A stretch of 64,000 nt of DNA from CAIKMD01 sp963803265 (GTDB lineage Bacteria; Pseudomonadota; Alphaproteobacteria; ATCC43930; CGMCC-115725). The position numbers were made by a program, and so were the translations under genes. Location of the stretch: positions 124,001-188,000 of the forward strand of contig CAWDLZ010000011.1 of assembly GCA_963803265.1 (NCBI GenBank), read 5' to 3'. This document shows, in pieces, positions 50,036 through 58,235 of this stretch (its first letter is position 1; the number at the start of each line of letters is the position of its first letter). Under the pieces are notes generated by a model. The model was not told the origin of the DNA and searched no databases. It worked only from the letters and a program-made list of their open reading frames with translations.

Positions 50036-51280
50036 ATGGAAACGGTTTTGATCGTCCTTCTGGTCGTGGCGGCGGCGGTGGGGCTGGGCCTGTGGCTGAG
50101 CCAGCGCGAGACCAAGAAGCGCATCGTCGCCGAGACGCGGCTCGCCGAGGCCGAGCGCCGCATGATGGATTTCGAGCGCTTGAAGCCCGAGATCGTGCAG
50201 GCGGCGACCGCCGCGGCGCTCGCCACCGGCCAGCAGCTGTCGTCGAAGCTCCTCGAAGACCACAAGCGCGAGAACGAGGCGTCGCGCAAGGAAGCCGAGG
50301 CGCGGGTCAAGGAGCATTCGGCGACGCTGACGAAACAGGTGGACGAGATCGCCAAGGCCGTCACCGAGCTGCACGGGCAGTTGAAAGACAAGTCCCGCAC
50401 GCTCGACACGCTGTGGCGCGCGCTCTCAAGCCCGGGCGGAGCCGGCCAGATCGCCGAGGTCGGGCTTGCCAACACGCTCAAGTCCTTCGGGCTCGAATTG
50501 GGCCGCGATTTCGTGCTGCAGCAGACCACCCAGGACGAAGACGGGCGCAGGCTCCGGCCCGATGCGGTGGTGTTCCTGCCGGGAAACAGCGTTCTCGTCA
50601 TCGACTGCAAGGCTTCGAAATTCCTGCTCGACATCGCCCAGGCCGAGGGCACCGAGGGCGAGGCCGAGGCCTACCGGAATCTGGCGCGCACCATGAACAC
50701 GCATTTGCGCGCGCTCGTAGAAAAGGACTACGCCGCCGCCATCCGCGCCGCCTTGCGCCAGTCCGGGCACAGCGACGAGATCGTCCGCACCCTAAGCGTC
50801 ATGTATCTGCCGAACGAAGCGGCGCTGGAGAAGCTCAACCGCGCCGATCCCGAGTTCCTTCTAAAGGCACGCGCGGCCCAGATCATCCCGGCGGGACCGG
50901 CCGGGCTGCACTGCGCGGTCTCGCTCGCCTCGGCCGAGATCAATCTGATGCGCCAGGTCGAGAACCAAACTCGGATCGTCGAGACCACCGAGGCGTTGTT
51001 GGACAGCATCGGCGTAGCACTCGGCCACGCCGCGCAATTGGGGCGCGGCTTGAGGAGCGCGGCGGAGAGCTTTTCCAAATTCGCCGGCTCCATCAACCAG
51101 CGCGTCCTGCCGCGCGCGCGCAGGCTCAACCAGCTTGGCCTGCAGCCGGGCAAGGCGCTGCCCGGCAATCTCGCGACCTACACCGTGACCGGCCATGACG
51201 AGCAAACGATCGAGGGCGAGGCGGCGGAGGTGCGCGCGCCCGAGCTCACGGCGCGAAAGCCGCGGCTGATCGCGGATTGA
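50036..51280 (+). CDS. rmuC: DNA recombination protein RmuC
   Basis: 414 residues. N-terminal membrane anchor 'VLIVLLVVAAAVGLGLWL', a long coiled coil (about 25-130), then the nuclease-fold core 'LANTLKSFGLELGRDFVLQ', 'LRPDAVVFLPGNSVLVIDCKAS' (PD-(D/E)xK-like Asp and D-x-K) and 'VMYLPNEAAL'. RmuC limits inversions and other recombination at inverted repeats. Divergent from def; ATG 50036. Confidence 0.92.
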   Translation: METVLIVLLVVAAAVGLGLWLSQRETKKRIVAETRLAEAERRMMDFERLKPEIVQAATAAALATGQQLSSKLLEDHKRENEASRKEAEARVKEHSATLTKQVDEIAKAVTELHGQLKDKSRTLDTLWRALSSPGGAGQIAEVGLANTLKSFGLELGRDFVLQQTTQDEDGRRLRPDAVVFLPGNSVLVIDCKASKFLLDIAQAEGTEGEAEAYRNLARTMNTHLRALVEKDYAAAIRAALRQSGHSDEIVRTLSVMYLPNEAALEKLNRADPEFLLKARAAQIIPAGPAGLHCAVSLASAEINLMRQVENQTRIVETTEALLDSIGVALGHAAQLGRGLRSAAESFSKFAGSINQRVLPRARRLNQLGLQPGKALPGNLATYTVTGHDEQTIEGEAAEVRAPELTARKPRLIAD

Positions 51281-51292
51281 AGGTGCTAGGGC

Positions 51293-52012
51293 ATGAGCGG
51301 CACGGCGCTGGTCTTGTTGTCGGGCGGTCAGGATTCGACCACCTGTCTCGCCTGGGCGCTGTCGCGTTTCGACCATGTCGAAACCATCGGATTCGACTAT
51401 CGGCAACGTCACCGGGTCGAGCTGGATTGCCGCGTTGGGGTGCTCGGGGCGCTTAGAGCCGCGTTTCCACATTGGGCGCGTCGCCTCGGAGAAGACAGGG
51501 TCATCGATCTGGGCGTGATCGGGGACATCGGCGAGACCGCCCTTATCAGCGAGGCGGATATCCAAATGCAGGCGAACGGCCTGCCGAATACTTTCGTTCC
51601 GGGTCGCAATATTCTCTTTCTGACCATCGCCGGCGCGATCGCCTACCGGCGCGGCATCAAGCATCTCGTCGGCGGCATGTGCGAGACCGATTTTTCCGGC
51701 TATCCGGACTGCCGCGACGACACGATAAAGGCGCTTCAGGCGACGTTGAACCTGGGCATGGAGAGCCGCCTGGTGATCGACACGCCGCTCATGTGGCTCG
51801 ACAAGGCGGCGACGTGGCGCCTGGCGGAGGAATTGGGCGGCAAAGCGCTCATCGAGCTCATTCGCGTCGAAACCCATTCCTGCTACCTGGGCGACCGCGA
51901 GCGCTGGAATGATTGGGGATATGGCTGCGGCAAATGCCCGGCCTGCGATTTGAGAAGACGCGGCTACGAGAAGTTCCGGTTATCGACGCCTGCGCCCGAA
52001 GCGGCACCATAG
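51293..52012 (+). CDS. queC: 7-cyano-7-deazaguanine synthase QueC
   Basis: 239 residues. ATP-PPi loop 'VLLSGGQDSTTCLAWAL', 'PNTFVPGRN', and the C-terminal zinc site 'HSCYLG...GYGCGKCPACDLRRRGY'. Makes preQ0 from CDG, upstream of QueF. It lies 12 bases after rmuC and 22 kb from the rest of the queuosine genes; queD, queE and folE are not in this window. Confidence 0.95.
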   Translation: MSGTALVLLSGGQDSTTCLAWALSRFDHVETIGFDYRQRHRVELDCRVGVLGALRAAFPHWARRLGEDRVIDLGVIGDIGETALISEADIQMQANGLPNTFVPGRNILFLTIAGAIAYRRGIKHLVGGMCETDFSGYPDCRDDTIKALQATLNLGMESRLVIDTPLMWLDKAATWRLAEELGGKALIELIRVETHSCYLGDRERWNDWGYGCGKCPACDLRRRGYEKFRLSTPAPEAAP

Positions 52013-52146
52013 GCGAAGGTTGTTCTAGAACCGGCCCTACCCCGGCCTGACCCTGCCCTTTCCTCCCGTTGGGATGAGAGGTGCGTAGGATTCGCGAGGT
52101 GCAGCCGAGCTTAACCGAAGTAGGTGAGAAGGAAATGCGTCAAGCG

Positions 52147-52416
52147 TCAGGCCTCGGGGGATCGAATCATGGCGCGATATTTGGTTTCAAGCCGGTCGAG
52201 CACGCCTTCACCGCCCTCCTGGGAAAGACCGCTGGATTGACCTTCCTCGGCGAGACGGCGCAATTCGGCCAGTCGAAGCTCGCGCAACTTCTCCAGGTCT
52301 TCGAGCAAGCGAAGCGCGTCGCGGACAACCTCGCTCCCGTCGTTGTAGCGGCCTCCTCGAATCGGGGCGTCGATGAAAGCTTCGAAGCGGTCGCCGAGGG
52401 CGAAGCTGCGTGGCAT
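52147..52416 (-). CDS. ParD-like antitoxin, orphan
   Basis: 89 residues. 'SFALGDRFEAFIDAPIRGGRYNDGSEVVRDALRLLED' in parts is the ribbon-helix-helix DNA-binding head of ParD antitoxins; the tail should fold onto a ParE toxin. GGGGAG lies eight bases before ATG 52416. The usual toxin gene, which should follow directly, is absent: the 134 bases to queC encode nothing ParE-like. Either the toxin was lost or this antitoxin works as a lone regulator. Confidence 0.75.
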   Translation of the reverse strand: MPRSFALGDRFEAFIDAPIRGGRYNDGSEVVRDALRLLEDLEKLRELRLAELRRLAEEGQSSGLSQEGGEGVLDRLETKYRAMIRSPEA

Positions 52417-52663
52417 TGGTGGAGCTCCCCCTCACGAGTTCTGGACTAGATAATAATTATCATTAAGGACCCTAAGCCTCCAGAGCCCATGCAGATCACA
52501 TTGATTTATCGTGATTAAATACTTTATCCGACGTGGTGCTCGCGGTAGTGGCAGGCGGCGCATTTCCTTTTTCTGTTCGGGTTGGGCCGATAGACTCAGT
52601 GACCCGGCTGACGATTGCTTGCGTTCGTCCCTTTCTAATGATGGAAATTTGATGATTTGCACC

Positions 52664-52692
52664 TTGACATCGGGGGGATTTAGCATCATATT
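52664..52692 (+). promoter_or_regulatory. Candidate sigma-70 promoter in accessory islet
   Basis: Perfect TTGACA at 52664-52669 and CATATT at 52687-52692 (17-base spacer; TATTAT two bases further is also possible). It points rightward toward the tandem repeat and the 53026-53624 gene pair. Confidence 0.55.
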
Positions 52693-52778
52693 ATCATTGT
52701 TGATGGTTTGCACGGATGGCATTCCGTGATCAGAACGTAGAACCAGTAACCAAACCGAAGCGATCACAACTTAGAAGT

Positions 52779-52879
52779 GGCAACCAGACCCAAGCACTCA
52801 GAACCACCGACCAGACCCAAGCATCCAGAACCACCGACCAGACCCAAGCATCCAGAACCACCGACCAGACCAAGCACCC
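52779..52879 (+). repeat. 27-base tandem repeat, about 3.7 copies
   Basis: Two identical 27-base units (52800-52826, 52827-52853), each opening AGAACCACCGACCAGACC, a third nearly identical unit from 52854, and a partial unit before 52800. The unit is a multiple of three and rich in A and C, so any frame across it gives a nine-residue repeat. No other copy seen in the window. Minisatellite-like, likely to vary in number. Confidence 0.9.
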
Positions 52880-53025
52880 AAAACGGGAACCCAGAACAAA
52901 CGATCAGCAATCAACGATCACCCAGAGCAAAGAGCCAATTCAGAGGAGCGACATTGAAATGTTAATTTTTTGGAAAATCTGGATGCTCTTGCTCGCCTGC
53001 GGGCCGGACATCCCCACAGGAGAAC

Positions 53026-53349
53026 ATGCTGATGGCTTCCAAGAAGGGGCATCTCCGCACTGTCGAACCTAAGAAGTACAGGCCTTCGCCTGGCCGCGAC
53101 TTCGAAGGCGCTATCGAAATTCGGAAGGTTGAAGTGGATACTGCCCGTGCGACTTCGTCCACCCGCGATTTTATCGCGAAGACCACGGTGATTGTCTTTG
53201 TGGCGGCGCTCGCCACCGCAACCGTCTTAGGTATCAAGGACGGGGAGTTTAGTAAGCTCCAACTAGTCTGGAATATTGGTCCCGTCTTCCTTGGGTGTGT
53301 GTTCGCCACATACATGAAGGGCAGCCTTCATAGAAAGGACGACGGATGA
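53026..53349 (+). CDS. Small two-helix membrane protein, hypothetical
   Basis: 107 residues. ATG 53026 has AGGAGA four to five bases ahead. The first 50 residues are charged and soluble; then two hydrophobic segments, 'TTVIVFVAALATATVLGI' and 'LVWNIGPVFLGCVFATYMKG'. No family recognised. Codon use is less GC-rich than in the core genes. Its stop overlaps the ATG of the ribbon-helix-helix gene (ATGA), so both are made together. Confidence 0.65.
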   Translation: MLMASKKGHLRTVEPKKYRPSPGRDFEGAIEIRKVEVDTARATSSTRDFIAKTTVIVFVAALATATVLGIKDGEFSKLQLVWNIGPVFLGCVFATYMKGSLHRKDDG

Positions 53350-53624
53350 ACACGAACGCCGCTGTAGTGGCCGGCAGCATCGAGGAGCGGAATGGCAACA
53401 GGTCCACGGCCCGCACTGTTACGCGTGTTCAAATGGATTTGCCACCACGTTCGATGGAAAGGCTCACAGCCTTGAAAGAGAAGACCGAAGCCGCCTCATA
53501 CGCAGAAGTGGTAAAAAGCGCGCTTCGGCTATACGAGGCGCTTATCAACGAAATCGATCGGGGTAACGAGTTTCTAGTGCGGGATAAGGAAGGCAATCTT
53601 ATCCCTTATCGCATGTTCTTATAA
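53346..53624 (+). CDS. Ribbon-helix-helix (CopG-like) small protein
   Basis: 92 residues. 'RVQMDLPPRSMERLTALKEKTEAASYAEVVKSALRLYEALI' in parts is a ribbon-helix-helix DNA-binding fold; the end 'FLVRDKEGNLIPYRMF' is typical of a family of short RHH proteins common on alphaproteobacterial mobile DNA. No toxin-like partner is obvious except the membrane protein it is coupled to. Probably an autoregulator of this pair. Confidence 0.7.
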   Translation: MNTNAAVVAGSIEERNGNRSTARTVTRVQMDLPPRSMERLTALKEKTEAASYAEVVKSALRLYEALINEIDRGNEFLVRDKEGNLIPYRMFL

Positions 53625-53670
53625 AAAAAATGGCGGCCCGCGGGGTGCGACTTCGACTCGATCGCAGAGC

Positions 53671-54273
53671 CTACCCCACGCCCGTCCTCATCGGGGTGCG
53701 CGCGCTCATAGCCGCCGCGAGCGTGCCGTCGTCGAGATAGTCGAGCTCTCCGCCCACCGGTACGCCATGCGCGAGGCGCGAGACCGCGACGCCCGTGCCG
53801 CCAAGCCGGTCGATGATGTAATGCACGGTGGTTTGGCCCTCGACGGTCGCGTTCAAGGCGAGGATCACCTCGCGCAAGCGCTCTTGTCCCACGCGCGCGA
53901 CGAGGGCGTCGATCCTGAGCTCGCTCGGCCCCACCCCGTCGAGCGCCGAGAGCGTGCCTCCGAGCACGTGATAGCGGCCCTTGAAGGCGTGCGCCCGCTC
54001 GATCGCCCAGAGGTCGGCCACGTCCTCGACGACGCAGAGAAGGCCGGCATCGCGCCGTGTGTCGCGGCAGAGGGCGCACGGATCGATCGTGTCGAGATTG
54101 CCGCATAGGGAGCAGGCATGGATCGCCTTCGCCGCCTCGGCGAGAGAAGCTGCCAGCGGCTCCATGAGCGATTCGCGGCGCTTTATAAGATAGAGCGCGG
54201 CGCGGCGCGCCGAGCGCGGCCCCAGCCCCGGCAGCTTCCCAAGGAGCTGGATGAGACGGTCGAGCTCGGTCAT
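53671..54273 (-). CDS. recR: Recombination mediator protein RecR
   Basis: 200 residues. N-terminal helix-hairpin-helix 'LIQLLGKLPGLGPRSARRAALYL', zinc finger 'CSLCGNLDTIDPCALC', and the Toprim domain 'LLCVVEDVADLWAIER'. Works with RecF/RecO to load RecA at gaps. ATG 54273 shares a base with the ybaB stop. Last gene of dnaX-ybaB-recR. Confidence 0.96.
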   Translation of the reverse strand: MTELDRLIQLLGKLPGLGPRSARRAALYLIKRRESLMEPLAASLAEAAKAIHACSLCGNLDTIDPCALCRDTRRDAGLLCVVEDVADLWAIERAHAFKGRYHVLGGTLSALDGVGPSELRIDALVARVGQERLREVILALNATVEGQTTVHYIIDRLGGTGVAVSRLAHGVPVGGELDYLDDGTLAAAMSARTPMRTGVG

Positions 54274-54596
54274 CAGAACGGCAGCTTAAACCCGGGCGGG
54301 AGGGCCAAGCCGCCGGTGAGCTTACCCATTTCCTCGGCGAGATGCGCCTCGACGCGGGATTTGGCGTCGTTCGACGCGGCGAGGATCAAATCCTCCAGCA
54401 CCTCGACCTCGTCGGGCACCATCAGCGAGCGGTCGATCTTCACCTTGCGCATCTCGCCCTTGCCATTGAGCGTCACCTCCACCAGGCCGCCGCCCGAGGC
54501 GCCAGTCATCTCGACCTCGGCGAGGCGGGACTGAAGCTCGGCCATGCGGGTCTGCATCTCCTGCGCCTGCTTCATCATCTGGCCCAGATTCTTCAT
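54273..54596 (-). CDS. YbaB/EbfC family nucleoid-associated protein
   Basis: 107 residues. 'MKNLGQMMKQAQEMQTRMAELQ' and 'VTGASGGGLVEVTLNGKGEMRKVKID' in parts are the family pattern. A small DNA-binding dimer that coats the nucleoid. Start and stop overlap dnaX (ATGA) and recR (TGATG), the standard bacterial trio. Confidence 0.95.
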   Translation of the reverse strand: MKNLGQMMKQAQEMQTRMAELQSRLAEVEMTGASGGGLVEVTLNGKGEMRKVKIDRSLMVPDEVEVLEDLILAASNDAKSRVEAHLAEEMGKLTGGLALPPGFKLPF

Positions 54597-56290
54597 GAAA
54601 ATTCGTCTCCTTCGGCAAGCTCTTCCGGTTCGGGCGCGGGCGCAGCCTCGCTGTCTACGGTCTCGCGCACGGTCTCTATCCGCGCGCCGGGGAAGGCATC
54701 GAGCACCGCCCGCACCAGGGGCTCGCGCGCCGCCTCGCTCTTCAAGGATTGCGCGCGCGCCTCGGCCTGCTCCTTGAGCGTGGGGTCCCCCGGCTCGCCC
54801 GAGACGCTCACCACCCAGCGCTGCCCCGTCCATTGCGTCAAAAGCTGTCCGAGCCGGTTCGGCAAATCGCGGGGCGCCGCTTCCTCGGGCCGCAATTCAA
54901 TGCGGCCCGCTTCAAAATGCACGAGATGGACATGGGCATAAAGATGGGCGCGCAGCAGCGCCTCGCTGTGCTGCTCGAAGAGCTCGACCGCCTCGAGGAA
55001 GCTCTGCGGCTGCGCGGGAGACAGCGCGTGCGGTTCCGCGCGCAGGGCCACGCCGGCAATTGCAGAGGCGCCGGTATTCGAAGGCACGCGCGCCGGCCCG
55101 GCGCGCGGCGCCGGCGACCCGGGCGCCGATGAGACCTCGAGCGTGCGGATCAGCTCGGCAGGCGAGGGCAGATCGGCGACGTAGGCGAGGCGCACCAGGA
55201 CCATCTCGGCCGCTTGGATCGAGGAGGGCGACTCTTGCGCCTCGCCGATGCCCTTCAATAATAATTGCCAGGCACGGGCGAGCGACGGGATGCCGAGCTT
55301 GGCGGCAAGCGCCGCGCCGCGCGCGCGGTCGCCCTCCATCGCGGGATCGCCCTCGCCGGCATTGGGCGCGAGCTTCAACCGCGTGAGGAAATGCGTGAGG
55401 TCGAGCAAATCCTGAAGCACGATCAGCGGATCGGCGCCGCCCTCGTAGAGCGCCTTCATCTGCGCGAGCGCTGCCGGCGCGTCGCCTTTCAATGCCGCCT
55501 CGAGCAAGTCGAAGACCAAGCTTCGATCCGCGATCCCAAGCATCTCGCGCACCGCGCCTTCCGTGATCGTCTCGCCGCTCAAGGCCATGGCCTGATCGAG
55601 GATGGAGAGGCCGTCGCGCACCGAGCCATCGGCCGCGCGCGCGATCAAGGCGAGCCCCGCCGGATCGGCAGCGACCTTCTCGGCCGCGCAAATCCTGGCG
55701 TAGTGCGAGACGAGGATGTCCTGCGGCACGCGGCGCAACGAGAAGCGCTGGCAGCGCGACAGCACCGTCACCGGCACTTTGTGAATCTCGGTGGTGGCAA
55801 AGATGAACTTCACGTCCGCGGGCGGCTCCTCGAGGGTCTTCAAGAGCGCGTTGAAGGCCGCCTTCGACAGCATGTGCACTTCGTCGATGATGTAGATCTT
55901 GAAGCGCGCCGCCACCGGCTTGTAGCGCACGCCGTCGGTGAGCTCGCGGATCTCGTCGACGCCGGCGCGCGAGGCCGCGTCGATCTCCATGACATCGACA
56001 TAGCGGTCCTCGGCGATGGCGCGGCACGGCTCGCACACCCCGCACGGGGCTGCCGTCGGGCCGCCTTTGCCGTCGGGGCCGACGCAGTTCAAGGCGCGCG
56101 CGATGATGCGGGCGGTGGTGGTCTTGCCCACCCCGCGCACGCCCGTCAGGATGAAGGCATGGGCGATGCGGCCCGTGGCGATCGCGTTGGTGAGCGTGCG
56201 CACCATCGCCTCCTGCCCGATCAGCTCGGCGAAGGTGCTGGGCCGATATTTCCGCGCGAGCACGCGATAGGCGCGACCCGGCTCGCTCAT
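54593..56290 (-). CDS. dnaX: DNA polymerase III subunits gamma and tau
   Basis: 565 residues. AAA+ clamp loader with 'VLARKYRPSTFAELIGQEAMV', Walker A 'GVRGVGKTTTARI', zinc site 'CGVCEPCRAI', 'IYIIDEVHMLSKAAFNALLKTLEEPP' in parts, SRC motif 'LSRCQRFSLRRV'. The C-terminal third is the tau-type extension that meets the polymerase. No A-rich slippery site for gamma formation is evident. ATG 56290 follows the SRP RNA gene; the frame is open upstream only as antisense of nudC. Confidence 0.95.
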   Translation of the reverse strand: MSEPGRAYRVLARKYRPSTFAELIGQEAMVRTLTNAIATGRIAHAFILTGVRGVGKTTTARIIARALNCVGPDGKGGPTAAPCGVCEPCRAIAEDRYVDVMEIDAASRAGVDEIRELTDGVRYKPVAARFKIYIIDEVHMLSKAAFNALLKTLEEPPADVKFIFATTEIHKVPVTVLSRCQRFSLRRVPQDILVSHYARICAAEKVAADPAGLALIARAADGSVRDGLSILDQAMALSGETITEGAVREMLGIADRSLVFDLLEAALKGDAPAALAQMKALYEGGADPLIVLQDLLDLTHFLTRLKLAPNAGEGDPAMEGDRARGAALAAKLGIPSLARAWQLLLKGIGEAQESPSSIQAAEMVLVRLAYVADLPSPAELIRTLEVSSAPGSPAPRAGPARVPSNTGASAIAGVALRAEPHALSPAQPQSFLEAVELFEQHSEALLRAHLYAHVHLVHFEAGRIELRPEEAAPRDLPNRLGQLLTQWTGQRWVVSVSGEPGDPTLKEQAEARAQSLKSEAAREPLVRAVLDAFPGARIETVRETVDSEAAPAPEPEELAEGDEFS

Positions 56291-56315
56291 GACGCCTCCG
56301 TCGAGGGCAGGTGGT

Positions 56316-56411
56316 GGGAGACCGGACAACGACCCAGGCCGAAACTCGTTACGGCTGCTTCCTTCCGGACCTGACCGGGTTGGCGAGGGACCTGTCCGCC
56401 GCCGGCCTCCC
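56316..56411 (-). ncRNA. ffs: Signal recognition particle RNA, small bacterial (4.5S) type
   Basis: About 96 bases, read on the minus strand. The apical loop region holds the invariant GGTCAGGTCCGGAAGGAAGC followed by AGCCGTAACGAG. The ends pair (GGGAG with CTCCC). Scaffold for Ffh in membrane targeting. Placement just upstream of dnaX is common in alphaproteobacteria. The exact 5' and 3' ends are estimated from pairing. Confidence 0.93.
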
Positions 56412-56476
56412 GGAGCGACTATATCAGGATCGGCCCGGGAGGTCACAAGCGCCGAATATTGTCGTAAGGTAACTGG

Positions 56477-57398
56477 ATGCCGGACTTGACCGCCAAACAA
56501 GCGAATTTCTACACCGGCGGGCTCGACCGCGTATCGCATCTGCGCAAGGACGAGGCCTGGCTGGCCGAGGCGCTCGGCGACAAGTCGAGCCGGCTCGTTC
56601 CGGTGTGGCGCGGGCTGAACCTCTTCGCCCGCGGCGACGGCGCCGAGCCGCGCGCGCTGTTCCTGGGGCCGGACGCGGTCCGTGGCTTGAGCGCCGAGCC
56701 GGTGCTGCTCGGCCGCCATGAGGATCACGCCTATTTCGCGGTGGATTTGTCCGCTCTCGAAGCGCCGCTCGATGCGCTCGGGCGGCCGGAGACGGCTGAA
56801 TTCATGGATCTGCGCCGGGTCGGGCCCCTTCTCGCGCGCCAGGACGGCTCGGTGCTGGCCTATGCCAGGGGCGTCGCCTATTGGGCGTCGCGGCACCGCT
56901 TTTGCGGTGTGTGCGGTGCCAAGACGAAAGCCGAGGAGGCCGGCCATGTCCGGCGCTGCACCGATCCCCTCTGCGGCGCGCAGCATTTCCCGCGCACCGA
57001 TCCAGCGGTCATCATGCTGGTGCATGACGGCGACCGCTGCCTCTTGGGACGGCAGAAAATCTGGCCCGTCGGCATGCATTCGACGCTCGCGGGCTTCGTC
57101 GAGCCGGGCGAGAGCCTGGAGGAGGCGGTCGCGCGCGAGGTCTATGAGGAAACCAAGGTCACGCTCGATACCGTCACCTATCACTCGTCGCAGCCCTGGC
57201 CGTTTCCGGCCTCGCTGATGCTCGGCTTTCATGCGCGCGCACGCACGACCGCAATCGAAGTCGATCACTCCGAACTGGAGGACGCGCGCTGGTACGAGAA
57301 AAGCTGGCTGCTCGGGCACGAGGACGATGACGGCTTTCGCATGCCGCGGCGCGAACTCGATCGCCCGCCGCCTGATCGAGGATTGGCTAGGATGGTAA
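56477..57398 (+). CDS. nudC: NADH pyrophosphatase NudC, one frameshift
   Basis: Nudix hydrolase of the NudC type, which splits NADH and removes NAD caps from RNA. Zinc ribbon 'FCGVCGAKT...CTDPLCG', Nudix box 'GFVEPGESLEEAVAREVYEET', and the NudC-specific 'SQPWPFPASLMLGF'. Near 57355 one extra base shifts the last 15 codons; corrected, the end is 'SIARRLIEDWLGW' with a TAA at 57398 (306 residues). Overlaps the convergent pheA end by 12 bases. Confidence 0.9.
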
Positions 57399-58235
57399 CG
57401 CCGCGCGGGGGTAGGTCCCCAAAATCTTCCACCTTCGCGTGAAGAATTTCATCTCGCGCAGCGCGAACTGGAATGCCTGTTGGTCGGGATGGGCCTCGAC
57501 ATCGGCGTAGAACTGCGTCGCGATGAAGCGGCCGCCGATCATGTAGCTCTCTATCTTGGTCATGTTGATGCCGTTCGAGGCAAACCCGCCCAAGACCTTG
57601 TAAAGCGCGGCCGGCTCGTTGCGCACTTCGAACACGAAGGTGGTGACGACGACGCCCTTGTTGGGTACGGGCTTGGGCTCTTTCGCCATGATCAGGAAGC
57701 GCGTCGTGTTATGCGCCGCGTCCTCGATGTTCTCCTTGAGAGAATGGAGGCCGTATATTTTCCCCGCGAGGGCCGAGGCGATCGCCGCCACATGTCTGTC
57801 GCCGCGCCGCGCCACTTCGGCGGCGGAGCCCGCGGTGTCGGCGGCGATCTCGGCCTTCAACTTGAGCGCGCGGATGAGCTTCCTGCATTGCGACAGCGCA
57901 TGGACGTGGCTGCGCACGATTTTCAAGTCCTTGAGCCGCGCGCCCTTCACGGCCAGCAGATGGTGGCTCACGCGCTGATAATGCTCGCCGATGATATGGA
58001 GTCCCGAATCGGGCAGCAGATGATGGATAGCCGCGACCCGGCCCGCGACCGAGTTCTCGATCGGCAGCATGGCGAGCGCAGCGCGCCCGCGGCGGACGGC
58101 GGCGATCGCATCCTCGAAGGTGGCACTTGGCAGCGTGCGCCGGCGCGGGAACACCTGGCGGCAGGCGAGATCGGAATAGGCCCCGGGCTCGCCCTGGAAA
58201 GCGATGAGGCGAGCTGGGTTGGGCGGATTGCTCAT
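57387..58235 (-). CDS. pheA: Prephenate dehydratase
   Basis: 282 residues. Makes phenylpyruvate for phenylalanine. 'IAFQGEPGAYSDLACRQVFP' start, 'MLPIENSVAGRVAAIHHLL', 'NTTRFLIM' (catalytic TRF), and a C-terminal ACT domain ('EPAALYKVLGGFASNGINMTKIESYM' in parts) for feedback by Phe. No chorismate mutase domain. ATG 58235 overlaps the kdsB stop (ATGA). Confidence 0.95.
   Translation of the reverse strand: MSNPPNPARLIAFQGEPGAYSDLACRQVFPRRRTLPSATFEDAIAAVRRGRAALAMLPIENSVAGRVAAIHHLLPDSGLHIIGEHYQRVSHHLLAVKGARLKDLKIVRSHVHALSQCRKLIRALKLKAEIAADTAGSAAEVARRGDRHVAAIASALAGKIYGLHSLKENIEDAAHNTTRFLIMAKEPKPVPNKGVVVTTFVFEVRNEPAALYKVLGGFASNGINMTKIESYMIGGRFIATQFYADVEAHPDQQAFQFALREMKFFTRRWKILGTYPRAALPS

Larger units (their letters stand above)
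52417..53025. other. AT-rich accessory stretch with no convincing gene
   Basis: 609 bases of unusually low GC. It holds a candidate promoter (52664-52692) and a 27-base tandem repeat. Open frames cross it on both strands, but none shows a recognisable product, good start or consistent codon use. It separates the orphan antitoxin from a small two-gene unit. Confidence 0.6.

Noticed and set aside
52511..52729. Small plus-strand frame in the AT-rich islet
   Set aside because: No ribosome site, no family resemblance, and it crosses the candidate promoter.
52432..52767. Small minus-strand frame upstream of the ParD-like gene
   Set aside because: No recognisable domain, poor start context, and composition like non-coding DNA.
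52716..53072. Repeat-protein gene across the 27-base repeats
   Set aside because: Any frame across a 27-base unit is open by nature; no ribosome site and it overlaps the better-supported gene at 53026. Kept only as a repeat.
56291..57319. N-terminal 343-codon extension of DnaX
   Set aside because: The open frame runs antisense through the SRP RNA and nudC; normal DnaX begins at ATG 56290.
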